In this document: piece after piece, positions 1 to 10,690 of the stretch
Layout: every line of letters starts with the position of its first letter
Position numbering within the stretch: the stretch's first letter is position 1
DNA from: Neostapfia colusana
Lineage: Eukaryota > Streptophyta > Magnoliopsida > Poales > Poaceae
DNA: 64,000 nucleotides
Direction: 5' to 3'
Assembly: GCA_030760725.1 (NCBI GenBank)
Contig: JASWHV010000016.1
Coordinates: forward strand, 12,391,084 to 12,455,083
Made by a program: the position numbers and the translations under genes
The notes under the pieces: generated by a model
The model's input: only the letters and a program-made list of their open reading frames with translations
The model's database searches: none
What the model was told of the DNA's origin: nothing

Positions 1-239
1 GATCATTTACTCTAACCGAACCCTTAGCAATTATAGGAGTTGAAGAATTATCGGTAAAAGTAATATTCTCTACACGTGACACAAAAGAGAGAGGAAAACC
101 GTTCTTTGTTACCGGTCATGTGGCGTGAGCAACCTGAATCCACAATCCAAATGTTCTCCTTCCTCAAGCGTGTAACCTCCATAGAAGCACAATACGTCGA
201 TGACTCAATATTGGGGTTAGTTAAAAGGCATTTAGGAAT
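1..239 (-). pseudogene. Copia gag-pol junction and start of aspartic protease (fragment)
   Basis: Minus-strand translation around positions 100-150 gives the Copia protease active-site context IVDSGCSRHMTGNK, where D-S-G is the catalytic triplet. A short frameshift follows: the reading frame that matches the intact-order copy near 23306 is lost by about position 80. Integrase, reverse transcriptase and RNase H must lie beyond the left window edge if they are still present. Non-functional as it stands. Confidence 0.85.
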
Positions 240-2517
240 CTAGTACTGAGTCACACGACGTCCAGCAGGAATAACATGCGAAAGCTGAGATAAAACAGCA
301 GGTTTATGAGTCAAAGTTTGAGATTTTTTGTTCTTAACTACTGACCTATGAGGTGTTACTTGTGTAGCACGAAAATCAGTAGCTCCGGAGGCAAAAACAA
401 AAGGTCCAGAGGCAAAAACTGAAGCTCCAGAGGCAAAAACTAAAGCTCCGGAGGTAAACTTTGAATATTTCTGACTCATAACAGCAGGTTGCATGTTCCT
501 GACATTCGGTTTAGTATGTGCAGCAAATTTTGCATGAGAGTTATAAGATCTAGCTTGCATTCTTTCCTTTTTATGTTGTTTAGCTAGCCTATAACAAAAA
601 TCTATGACATGACCATCTCTACCACAATAGGTACAATGAAATTTAACTTTGTGTTCATGTCAAGGTGAGCATGCAGTATTCTTATTTGAACCTGAATGTG
701 ACAACACTCCTGCAAATTTAAAAACCACTTCTTTTTGTTTAGGATTTGTTTGAATCAAACCACTTCCTAATGATTTTACAATTTTAGGTAGATGTTCCTT
801 AGCATGAGCATGTGAATCAAAACCTAAACCAGTTTTATCATTGTAAGACTTTGAAGAATTCAGCAGCAAGTTTAGGTTCTTATTCCCATTACAAAACCGA
901 TCTAATGTCCTATGCATGTTATCAAGTTTATTTGATAGATCAAGATAATTTTCATATGAAGTTTTCCTTTTAATTTGCAATTGGAACAATATTTAACTTC
1001 ATGAGAACGTAAAGCATTGTTCAATATAGAAATTTCTTTTATAACATCTTGTAGTTTCTTATCAAGATCATCGCAAGTAGAACAATGCAAATCAATTATA
1101 GAACAACAAGCATCTTTCAAGTTTTTATCATTAAGTGCAGCAAGCTTTTTGTTCTTTTCGACTTCAAGTTCAAGTTTATCAAGTGTGGAGGTGTGTGCAC
1201 TTCTTAGAGAGGATAATTGTTCATATATTAAATCACATGAGGAACAAGAATCATCACTAGGAATCAAGGATTTTAAATGATTAATTTCAGATTCTAGTGA
1301 CTCAATTTTAACAGCATTGTACCTAATCTTTTTGTCCTTTTTCTTAACAATAATAGTGGCACGAGAAATAGCATCACACATTTCTTCGCAAGTAGGACAT
1401 ACCTCTTCGTTGTCACTGTTGTGTTCTGCATCCTCCATACTTGATTTTGATTTGCCTGCCATGAAGCACAAGTTTGCCAGATCATCTTCATCTTCATCAC
1501 TTCCAATGTCTACATCACTCGAGCCAAGTTCTTGAAGTGCGGTGATGAAACTGTTTATCAGTTTGCGTCCTGTAAAACCTTTTTTTTCTTGTTGGTGTTG
1601 CCAAAAGAGGACTTGACTTTATTCTACTTTTCATCATGGTTAGAAGGACCTGAAAGGTTAGGGCAATCTGTACGAAAGTGTTCTGTCTTACCACATTCAA
1701 AGCATCATTGAGGTCCGAAGCTTCCTCTCCTTCTAGTTCTCACATTTTGCAATGCTTTTGAGAGCCTAGTAGAAAGAAGTACTAGCTCCTCCTCTGGAAA
1801 CTCCTCAATCTGTTCCAGGGTTAGTGAAGACAGCAAAGCAAGTGTATTGCTAGATGATTGGCCGGAGCTAGGCATATTACGTTGTGAGACAAATGCAATA
1901 GTCTTATTTGGGTTCTTACGTGATATAATGTCAATTTTATGAGTTTTTAGCTTAGAATAAAGCACATCTAATGTAGGAGTACTCATGACAGTGGATTCAT
2001 GTATGGATTTTACTTTCATCTCCCAAATTGACATGTCTAATGCACTTAGTAATTGCCTAGCATTTTTAGCATCTGAAAAATTAACATTGACGCTACGTAA
2101 GTTGCTGAGAATTTTATTAAAGCGAGCAAAGAGGTCATCAATGGACTCACCGGGTTGCATCTCAAAGCGCATGTATTCTTTCTTGAACATATCCTGTCTT
2201 ACCTCCTTGATCGTGTTGGATCCTTCGTGGTAGTCACAAAGTGCTCTCCACACATCTTACGCCGATCGGAGGTGTGCAACACGGTCGAAGTCGCTCTGAG
2301 TTAGTCCTTGTATGATCAAGTTCCGAGCCTTGTTATTGTTGTCGACATCTCTCATGTTTGTAGCCGTGACTTGATCGTTTGAAGGCACGTCGTAAGGCTT
2401 GTACACCTTTTCCCATATTGCAAAGCCTTGCGCCTGGATGAAAGTTTCCATGCGTGCCTTCCAAACCTGAAAACCAATACCACTAAACACACAAGATTTG
2501 GCGGAGTATTTCTCCAT
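240..2517 (-). pseudogene. Sirevirus-like Gag, broken
   Basis: Gag forms the cytoplasmic particle that packages the element RNA. The start is the ATG at 2515-2517, 62 bp inside the LTR (MEKYSAK...). In order from there: the UBN2/retrotransposon-gag-like region (2517-1705, with one in-frame stop near 2256), a first CCHC knuckle (C-F-E-C-G-K-T) just after 1705 in another frame, an acidic segment, a Lys/Glu-rich coiled coil (about 1420-980), and a second knuckle CTYCGRDGHVIDFC at about 640-597. Several frameshifts separate these pieces. Domain order matches the copy at 21002-23269. Two zinc knuckles plus a coiled coil is the Sirevirus Gag layout. It cannot give one protein. Confidence 0.85.
372..458 (-). 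repeat. 24-bp minisatellite inside Gag coding region
   Basis: Four imperfect tandem 24-bp units encode the octapeptide repeat VFASGA(S/L/P) on the minus strand. The related copy at 23050-23080 has a single unit, so the expansion is private to this copy or its sublineage. Unit length is a multiple of three, so the frame was kept. Confidence 0.8.
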
Positions 2518-2563
2518 GATGATTAGTCAAAACACGTGCAAATCACAAAGATTAGAGCAACCT

Positions 2564-2578
2564 GGCTCTGATACCAAT
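2564..2578 (-). other. Primer binding site, initiator tRNA-Met type
   Basis: Directly inside the 5' LTR on the minus strand is ATTGGTATCAGAGCC. TGGTATCAGAGC is the standard plant Copia site complementary to the 3' end of initiator tRNA-Met. Confidence 0.9.
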
Positions 2579-4292
2579 TGTAGGATCGAAGTACACATGT
2601 AAAGCTACCAGAGGGGGGGTGAATGGTAGATAAGAACTTTTCAGCGGAAGCAACAAAACACCCCTCAGCAGAAAACCGATCTGTTAAAAAAACCATGTGT
2701 GCGACTAATATAAACGTGTTCAACTGTGACAAAACTAGTATAGATCGTAGAGAATCAAGTCACGAAGAAGTCACAACAAGAATCATGAAAATCCGTTGAG
2801 ATAAACTCAAGTTACGATCGAAAGATCGAACAAAGGTCAATCTGTCCTACGCGAGAAAAACAGTTCTGGAATACTGCAAAGAAACTCGTGTAGATAAGAA
2901 ACCACAAATTCAATTACCGTGAAATTTTCACAGATGATAGATAATCAAGTTGTGAAGACAACCCAAAAAGAATCACATCAATTGGATCTGTAAAACTCGA
3001 GTTATGATAAAACCACCGAAGCAAGGTAGTGCTGAACAGAAACTCGACGACAAAAAATTGTCTGAAACAAGTCGGACGAACAAGGCACAAAAGTTCCTTT
3101 AGAATACGAACTTTATTTATCAAAACACAATAAGAACAGCCCCAAAGTCATGCTCCACGAGATCCGGCCCCCCTTGCTTATATAACCAGCCCTAAGGCCA
3201 ACTCAACTCAATCTAGGACTCCTACTCCTACTTGGATTCAAACTGTAACTTTCCAATACTGCTCAAGACTCTTCTATACGCACATAGAAGCAATCTTAAG
3301 ACTTCCAAACACCTTATAAACGTACTAAGCATTCCTAAAACAACTCAACTTCATGTCCCACACGAAATCCTATCATAACCAACTCAAAACTTTCCATATT
3401 TGAGTCAAACACGACTCAGTCGCAGCCTGAGTCCATAACCTAGTCCGTTGGACCTTTCTGACCAATTATTTACGTCCACATCTCTTCATCACGCCTTGGA
3501 ACCATGTTGCCAAGTCAATGCACTCCTTGCACACGTGCAAACATCTTCCAACGACATCCAAGATACCTTCATATGCATTGTTCTTGATTCAAACATACTG
3601 CGCAACCTCCCGATCAACTCAACCACAATTCCTCCCGAACTTGGTTGTTGAACCTCATCTTCTCCCTAAGACTAGTTCAATGGATCCCGTCACCAGCCAT
3701 GTCTTGAACTCAAGCAACACCTGCACATGAATAAACAACCAATACTTCTGAGCACAAGTCCACGACTTGACTCTCGTTAGTTCCGAAACTACAACATCTT
3801 ACGTGAGCACCTCACATAAGCATGTTGTAAACCATAGCAAAATGATATCAGCCATAACCACCAAAACACACCAAAAACTTAGTAAAATAATACTAAGCAA
3901 ACTTTCTATAAGAGTAAATCAAGTTCGAAACATTTCAAGTTAAAAGCAGAACCATTGCAATCAAGCTCCGAATCTTACCAAAGCTAACCGGACCTTGAAC
4001 CGGAGCTTAACAAAGCTAGTCGAACCTAGCGCCGGAGCTTTCTAAAGCTTAGTCGGACCTAGCACGGAACTTACCAAAGCTAGTCGGACCAAGCACCGGA
4101 GCTAGCAAAAACAAGTCGGACCTAGCCAAAATAAGTCAGACCTAGACAAAGCAAGTCGGACCTTACGTCGGACCTATCGCCGGACCTTGCAGGAGCTCGG
4201 ACCTAGAGTCAGACCTTGTTAAAAAGGTGTTTTGGTAGTATTCAAAACTTTTATCGTCAAAGCCAATGTATTCAGCACACATAGGTCTCACA
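2579..4292 (-). repeat. 5' LTR of left Copia element
   Basis: 1714 bp, beginning TGTGAGACC and ending CCTACA on the minus strand. It is homologous throughout to the LTRs at 19304-20940 and 27420-29059 and to the solo LTR at 55039-56662. The outer part (about 3970-4220) holds short degenerate repeats alternating GGAGCT and GTCGGACC motifs. It is longer than its relatives mainly because of these repeats. Confidence 0.93.
3176..3185 (-). promoter_or_regulatory. LTR TATA box
   Basis: TTATATAAGC on the minus strand, conserved in the sister LTRs at 20334 and 28456, so it is the likely core promoter of the element. Confidence 0.6.
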
Positions 4293-4602
4293 ATACTATA
4301 TGTTCCTGATATGAGAAAGCGCGTGGGGAGACTGAGCTGCGTGTGCCGCGTAAGGACTCGGGTGCACGGGTTCAGAGTATGTGGCAGGGAGATGGTGGGA
4401 GAGAGCGATCAAGCTGCGCGTTGGCGGTGGCTGATGGCGGGCTACTTCGGTTGCGAGCCAAGGGGGCGGGGTCATACCTTGTGGTAACGGATCGGTGACA
4501 GATCGAATACTACAACAGACCCGTGTCGGCGTAATCAATAGGAGTCTTCGACCGCGTGCAACTTAAAGGGCTGAAAAAACCTGGTTCTAACATTTTCACT
4601 TC
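4293..4602. other. Unassigned interval
   Basis: GC-rich from about 4320 to 4490, then mixed. No conserved domain, LTR match or terminal inverted repeat is recognisable. The short open frames on both strands look incidental to GC content. Confidence 0.5.
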
Positions 4603-4802
4603 GCCTAAACGGGTCAAAAAATGCATTTAAACATGAATAGAAACCGTTTTGTTTAATCCGTTTACACCATTTAAACGTCCGTTGATCCGTTTAAACGGGT
4701 CAACCGTTTAAATGTCCGTTTAGGGCCTAAACTACACAGTAAGTGTCTATTTACCGTTTAAACATGTTTAAACAGCTGTTTAATACTGTTTAGGATAACA
4801 TT
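4603..4802. repeat. AAACGG-motif cluster resembling an Ac/hAT subterminal region
   Basis: Eight copies of AAACGG or its complement CCGTTT lie at 4607, 4644, 4658, 4687, 4693, 4704, 4716 and 4754. AAACGG is the established binding motif of maize Ac transposase, which occurs clustered in Ac subterminal DNA. The stretch ends where similarity to the Gypsy C LTR begins. No clean terminal inverted repeat or 8-bp duplication could be assigned, so it is probably a broken hAT end. Confidence 0.4.
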
Positions 4803-5555
4803 GGTCCGGAGTCGCCACGTGTCCTCATACACCAAGCCCGTCGATAAGGGCTTCAGAGTCACCACGTATCCCACGATCTGTTGTGGGTCGTGGGTTGACG
4901 AAGTCAAGAAGGAAGTACGCTGTCAGGCTTCGCATTCAAGGCTCGCGCCTTTCCCAGAAGCATGGCGCACGGCACACGCCTCCGTCCCTTGCCCGTTCGC
5001 CATAACAGTGACAAGACAGGGCAAAGGGGCATGACAGCAGAACAGTGCCACCCAACGGCACGCAGCTGCCCAAGCAGGGTGAGGAGACGCAGCGACAAGA
5101 CGGTGTCATCATCATCACCTGACACATGGTTGGGGGCGTTGATCACGCCGGACAGGGGGACATAACTCCCCCGCCAGCGACTCTACTCAGAGGAGAAAGC
5201 CCTAGAACGTGTGTGGGACACTCAAAGCTTTGGGGCCACCTGTCGGGCCCCAGGCCTCATTGTAACCACTCCGGCTTTGAACTATAAAAGGACCCGGATT
5301 ACTACCCTGCAAAGGGTTCCAACTCCCCACACTCAAGATCACACAACGCACAAGCGCTGGCGCTCAAGCAATAGAACAAGCACACCCATGGACGTAGGGT
5401 ATTACGCTCCGACGACCCAAACCACGTAAATCCTCGTGTTCATCTGCTCCCTCGAGCCCAGGTCGTGAAGGGTGCCAAGCCCCCTCCGGAGAAAAAGAAC
5501 CTCGTGGGCTGCTTCCGAGCAGGCCGAGAGGAGTGTCGCAGCTCACACTATGACA
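4803..5555 (+). repeat. Truncated 5' LTR of Gypsy C
   Basis: Matches the 3' LTR from about 16090 to 16795, including the TATA region and the terminal TGACA, but the upstream U3 with most of its CACGTGTCC repeats is missing. The left boundary is where similarity stops, beside the AAACGG cluster. Confidence 0.85.
5282..5291 (+). promoter_or_regulatory. Gypsy C 5' LTR TATA box
   Basis: CTATAAAAGG, conserved at the equivalent place in the 3' LTR (16523-16532). Confidence 0.6.
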
Positions 5556-5573
5556 TTTGGCATGCCAGGAAGG
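5556..5573 (+). other. Gypsy C primer-binding-site region
   Basis: TTTGGCATGCCAGGAAGG directly follows the LTR end. Gypsy A has TTTGGCGCACCAGGTAGGGG at the same place. I do not assign the primer tRNA. Confidence 0.6.
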
Positions 5574-5600
5574 GGGGCTTTACGCGCTCTCCTCGCGACC

Positions 5601-7332
5601 ATGGTGAACATCACTTCTCAAGGTGAGCCTTCTCGCCCACCACGCCGTCGTCTCCAGACAGAAGTTGCTGAAGCTACCTCCTGATCCAAAGCAGGTAGGT
5701 GTGGACATGCTGGCGGTCAGACGACCGGCTTGCTACTCATGGCCCGAGCACCTAAATCCGGCCAGACTGGTGACCAGAACGCTGGAGCCCTTGAGGCGCC
5801 CGTGGCGCCCAGGCTGGGATGGACCGACAACCGTGCAGTTGGTGCACCATCGGTGTTCACACCGCCAGTGGTCGCTTCCTCTTGGCCACCCTCTTCCCAG
5901 CAGTGGCAACAACACCGCCACGACCGAGCCCGGAGAGTGTGCTGGCTGCAGCACGCACTCTGCTCCACAACCCTCTGGGTGGGGGTACCACCCCCGAGGC
6001 GGCAGAGCAGTGGCGGCAAGACGTCGACCATCTCGTCGCCGCCGCCATGAGCTCTCATGCCTATAGGAGACAACTAGATGAACTCTCGTAGGCCAAGTCG
6101 CGTACGCCGACGGTGGCCCGAGGGGTAGCAGCCCCGCGCGTGACAGCCACACTCGACCTTAGGGTCGAGTTGAACCGTCGCATCGCGAGCGAGGATGGTC
6201 GCACCACCATCGAGCGACACCGCGAGAGGCATCACAACCTCGAGGAAGGGTACCACTCTCCGAGCGTGGTGCCGTCGGGCCGCGCTCCCCCTGCCCTTGC
6301 CTCTCCGGGAGCAGTAGGAGGCTGCATGGCGCTTGCCCCGCATCTTCGTATGGTTGTATGGCCACCCAAGTTCTAGCACCACCTGCCAGAAAAATATGGT
6401 GGGGCAGTCAATCCCCTCGAGTTCCCGCAAATCTACTCCACCTCCATCCTATCTGCAGGAAGGGATGAGGCCATAATGGCCAAGTACTTTACCATCGCTT
6501 TGACCGGCACAGCCCGATCATGGCCTTATGAACCTTCCCCTAGGATCCATCATGTCCTGGGAAGAGTTGTGTTGGAGGTTTACAACCAACTTTGGGAGTT
6601 CCTACACGCGCCCCGAGACCGAGCTCGACCTTCATGCCATGCGTCAGCGCGATGGGGAGTCACTGCGATCCTTCATCTAGCGGTTCTCCCAGGTCAGGAA
6701 CACCATCCCACGCATCTCCAACGCCTCCGTCGTCGTCGCCTTCCGGCAAGGTGTCCGCGACAAGAAGATGCTTGAGAAGTTAGCCACGCATGACATGCAA
6801 GACGTCTTCGAGCTCTCCAGCCTGGCCGAAAAATGTGCCAGAGCGGCGAAAGACCGAGACTGGCACTCGCGACCCACCTTCGCAGCGGGGAGTGCCGGAG
6901 AGGCTGCTGCTTCACGCGGCAGCAAGAAGAACAAGACCGGAGGCAAGAACAAGCCTCTGGTCGGGGCACACACTGCCGCTCTCAGTGGCCAGTGGGGGCC
7001 GAGCCCCATGCCCTGACAAACGTCCATGGCCGTCGTCTGCTAGAGACGACAGCTAGTGGTGCCCGGTGCACAACACCGGCAGCCACGGCGCTAGCGACTG
7101 CCGCGAGATCAAGAAGCTTGTGGAATGCTTCCATGGGCTGCAACAGCAGCGGCCGCGCCAAGATGGTGCACCCTCCCACCAGCAGGAGGGCAAGCAAAAG
7201 GCCAAACCTGAGGCCGACGCTGAGCAGCGTATGGAGTACCAAGACGCCGAGAGGGCATTGAAAGCCATCTACAGCCACTACGACTCTGACTCCAGCGACC
7301 ACAGCGAGGATCGCAAGACGCTCCGTGCCTAA
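5601..7332 (+). pseudogene. Gypsy C Gag, broken
   Basis: Fragments in several frames align in order with the Gypsy A gag: an alanine-rich N-terminal segment (LAAARTLLHNP, about 5935-5975), a basic charged segment (about 6140-6240), the retrotransposon gag core (from HLPEKY near 6382 through the ALTGTARSW motif near 6495), the segment starting KKMLEKL near 6765, and a C-terminal His/Cys motif CPVHNTGSHGASDC (about 7060-7100) in place of a usual knuckle. At least three frameshifts or stops separate them. The ATG at 5601 is a plausible but unproven start. Confidence 0.75.
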
Positions 7333-7339
7333 CGAGGCA

Positions 7340-7580
7340 TACCCCCCTCCGTCGTGTGACAAGGGAAAATGCCCTCTTACACTGGTGTAGGGGGTTGAGG
7401 TCGTCGTCCCCCCCAGAACACACTAAGGGCTCACCCGACGTTTTGACATATGGTGAAGCCACACAGGATCAGTTTCTGTGTGAAGAAGTCAACCTCGTCG
7501 ATGAGGCAACATGTATAGAGGTTGCTCGAAATGCGCTACACCGCAAAACGCTCCACCAACGCTATGCACAGAGTAGGCAG
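7340..7580 (+). pseudogene. Integrase C-terminal stub of Gypsy C
   Basis: Directly after gag come remnants of the conserved end of Gypsy integrase: a degenerate GVEVVVPP motif near 7395 (family pattern: YG-EAV-P), then EATQDQF and VNLVDEA (about 7450-7510) and a decayed RYAQ end. Everything between gag and this point (PR, RT, RH and most of IN, normally over 3 kb) is missing. Gypsy A shows the same arrangement. Confidence 0.65.
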
Positions 7581-9307
7581 CCCAAGGTAGGGCCACCTGG
7601 TGCCTCAACCAATGCTTTCTCGAGAAGGGGTGACAAACCTTCCGCCCCATCTGGGAGGGTCCCTTCCGACCAGTACAAGTATGTCGCTCCAGATGCGCTC
7701 GCCTGGCCGCAGGGGATGGGTATCTCTACCCAGACCACAGGACATAGAACGCCCCTATAAGTTCTACCCTTAGCGCAGCGGTATGATACTTTTTCTTTTT
7801 CTTTTTCTTGTAAGGGTGTTATAGTGTCTAGGAGCAGCGCTTAGAACAGCTAAGTCCCGGAGGGGTCTAGCTACTCTTGTCATCCGGGGTGGGTCGCTGC
7901 CTTCTTAAACGGCCTGTTACCTCCTATTATCTGAAGGAAGCCAGAAATAAGAAAAGTTTATCCTAAACTGCGCACTTTATTTACATTTTGTTCTAGCTCA
8001 TGCATATCAACTGTAAGTGGCATGTCCGGAGCCTGTCCTACACACTTGTCCTGGGATCCGTGTCACTGCAAGGTCTCGTCGCTGAAAGGTTAACGCCAGC
8101 GGAAGGTCCAGGGTGTGTAGCCTACTATGCTTGGTTCCGTACCCTTAGCGTGCACACCCTGCCTCCCCAGCGCTACAACTGAGTACTTGGGTACTAGAAA
8201 GAACACGCCTACGGACAAGAGAAGTAACCGGACCCCGGACATTGCCCCCATACTTTTTGTGCTTTCTTTCCATACCGCTCCAGGCCGTGTGGCCAGTCAC
8301 TTTATCTTGTGTCCAACCGTAGCAAGAGCTGTGATATCCTTGTACTGGCGGATCTGCTTGAAGTACCTACAGCATACCCGGGGATCCTGCGGTTGTCTCG
8401 TTGCTGGGGACCTTATGGCGCAGAATGGTCCCTCCCTCAAAAATCTTACGCCAGCGTGAGGTCCAAGGGCGTAGTCTTCTATGCCTGATTTCGTACCCTT
8501 AGCGTGTTTACCCTACCTCTCCAGCGCTACAGCTTGGTACCGGGGAGCCGGACGACTCATAACCCTGAGCAAAGTCTTGACCGTGGCTTAAGGGATCTTT
8601 GGTTATCTCATTGCCTGGGGGCCCTATGGTGCCTAACGGCCCTCTCCCCAAAAGCTTACGCCCGAGGGAGGTCCAGGGGTGTAGCCTGCTATGCCTAGTT
8701 CCATACCCTTAGCGTGCGTACACTGCCTCTCTAGTGCTACGGCTCGGTACTGGGGAACCGGATGGCTCATACCTCTGGGCAAGGCTTTGACCAAAACTCG
8801 GGCGACCCACATCGAATTACCTAAACCCCGCAGCTTAACTAAGGACCATAAGCCACAACGAATCTACCAAACAAGGGTGAGTGACCAGAGAGCATGACTA
8901 CTTCATTTTCCTGCCATGACTGCAGGTCCGCACAGGTCCTTGGCAATTCGGACCTCCTAGGGGGTCCGATGCTGACGTTCTGCCTCATCCAGTGGTAGGT
9001 GTGCCCCAACACAAGAGCCACACCTACCAGGGGGGCCATTACGGTGAACCACGCGGGCAGTACGTCAGACCACTACAGCAGCAAGCAGAAGACTTGGAAG
9101 ACTAGCTACAACAGCTGAAGACAGGGGTCGAACTTCCCTCGGGTCCTTATGTCACCAAGGACCCGGATGCAGTGGTGGCCACACTGTCGGAGCGCCCTGG
9201 GCCCTTACGCTGCTAAGGACCCAGAGGAACAAGCTTGGAGCATCCATAAAGAGCTGCCCACGTCGGCTAAGTTATTCTAGACCTTTGCGCTGCCAAGGGT
9301 CCGAAGT
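7581..9307 (+). other. Gypsy C 3' non-coding region
   Basis: No supported coding sequence. It starts with a segment homologous to Gypsy A 38620-38760 (TAAGTTCTACCC onward) and contains a pyrimidine run near 7790-7810 and the tripled module at 8094-8745. Short direct repeats around CCAAGGACCC recur at 9160-9300. Confidence 0.6.
8094..8745 (+). repeat. Three dispersed copies of an ~80-bp module
   Basis: Units at about 8094-8175, 8448-8535 and 8654-8745 share GGTCCAGGG, then GTAGCCT.CTATGC, TACCCTTAGCGTG and CCAGCGCTAC. The same module appears twice in Gypsy A at about 51020-51175. Repeated modules in the 3' region are typical of Tat elements. Confidence 0.7.
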
Positions 9308-10690
9308 CTACATCAACAACTCAAGGTAACATAAGACTTGAAACAAAAAGTCTTCGGTAAATAGTAGAGCTCCGGCATATGCAGGAGGATACAAAGTAGG
9401 CGGGAGACCTAGGAGATACTCGCGCTGGAACCTAGCAGCTACAAGTCGGGCGACTTCCTCCACAGAAAACTTCGCCGCCTCCGGCAGCTCTGCGTTGTGG
9501 CACTGTACCCTAGGTTCTAGGGAGATGTCGGGATCAGAGCTTCGAAGGCAGGTGAGCACATGCTCTGCCACTATCTGGGCCAGAGCCTTGCCTTCGGCCT
9601 CCAGATGCTCCCCCACAACATTCTCCAGCGTCAGGAGCTTCTCCCCGGCTGACTCCAGGGCAGTGAGCACCTGGCTCACCTCCTAGACTGTCCCTCCGGG
9701 GCGCAAGGGGCTGATGCCAAAGGGTTCCAGGGCTGCCTCTACGCGGCCAAGGAATTTCCTCCACGGCATGAGAAGCCTGGAGATCTTCGATCTCATTGAC
9801 GGAAGAAGCTAGCTTCCCCGCTAAACTCTTCCTCGCCAGCTCCTGTTCCCGAGCGGCTATCCCCTGCTCCAGAGCAGCCAGGGTCTGCTCCCTGGTCACC
9901 AGCCGCGCAGCCCGCTCCTCCAAGTCAGACTCCCTGGATGCAGTGGAGACCACTCGTCCATGGACACCCTGAAGCCGCTCCTCCAGGCAGTTCTGCTCCG
10001 CCTCATAGGCAGCCAGACGGTCGGTGAGCTCCCTCTCCCTTGACTCCGCCGCCTCCTCCCGATGAACGAGTGTCTCTCAGAGCTCCGTCAGGGCTGCGAG
10101 ACGCACATTGGCGGAGGCACGAAGACTCACGGCCTCAGTATGGATCCTCTCCGCATTCCTTTGGAGGGCTGCGATGATCGGCCTCCGTCTCCGCCAGCAC
10201 CCCCTCCTTAGCTTCAAGCTGCTCTGCCCGAGCCTGAGCCTTCACCCTGGCGGACTGGACCCGTGCCTTCAGAAGGTCGTCCCAGTCCTGGAGGCGTTCC
10301 CGCTCGCACCTCAGTTCGGCCCACTCTTGCTCGAGTGTGTATTGCATCTGGTCCAGGCTAGAGCGGACGGCCCTAGGGACCGGGACAACCTTCGGCATCG
10401 TCAAGCGAGGCAACACCTCGACACACTCTGGCTCCTTGGCCACCAGTGGATTTGCCGCCATGGCAACTTGCAAAGGGAGAGGAGGAAGGCTAGCGGCCCG
10501 TCCAGTGGCAGCCGCACAGCTACCAGAGGATGCCGCGCTTGCTGGTTGGCTGGCCTCGGGGGCCCGGGTGTCGACATCCGGAGCTGCTTCAGGCACAGGC
10601 TCCTGCACCGCCACCGGTGTTGGAGCTTCGATGGACAGGGAGCTCCGGCTCCCGGCTTTCTGTAGTGGAGGAGGAGCATAGGTGCCCTGA
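9308..10690 (-). pseudogene. Antisense gene of Gypsy C, 3' half (coiled coil and C-terminus)
   Basis: Downstream half of the antisense gene that starts at 15068, displaced by a solo LTR. From the break it encodes a Pro/Ala-rich linker, then long Glu/Arg/Leu/Gln-rich coiled coil (about 10410-9700), and a distinctive C-terminus with LPPTLYPPAYAGALLF at about 9400-9350, ending at 9308. Several frameshifts are present (for example between 10135 and 9953). Family knowledge: grass Tat elements carry such antisense genes between pol and the 3' LTR. The protein's function is unknown. Confidence 0.7.

Larger units (their letters stand above)
1..4292 (-). mobile_element. Ty1/Copia retrotransposon (Sirevirus-like), 5' part, cut by window edge
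   Basis: Read on the minus strand this is 5' LTR (2579-4292), primer binding site, long gag, then the start of the aspartic protease, where the window ends. It is the same family as the complete copy at 19304-29059 and runs collinear with it through gag. The very long gag with two separate zinc knuckles and a coiled coil is characteristic of the Sirevirus lineage of plant Copia elements. Frames are broken by stops and frameshifts. The far end and the TSD lie outside the window; the 5 bp next to the LTR are ATACT (4293-4297). Confidence 0.93.

Noticed and set aside
5623..6152. Several overlapping long frames on both strands
   Set aside because: GC-rich shadows of the broken gag; only the fragments collinear with the Gypsy A gag are supported.
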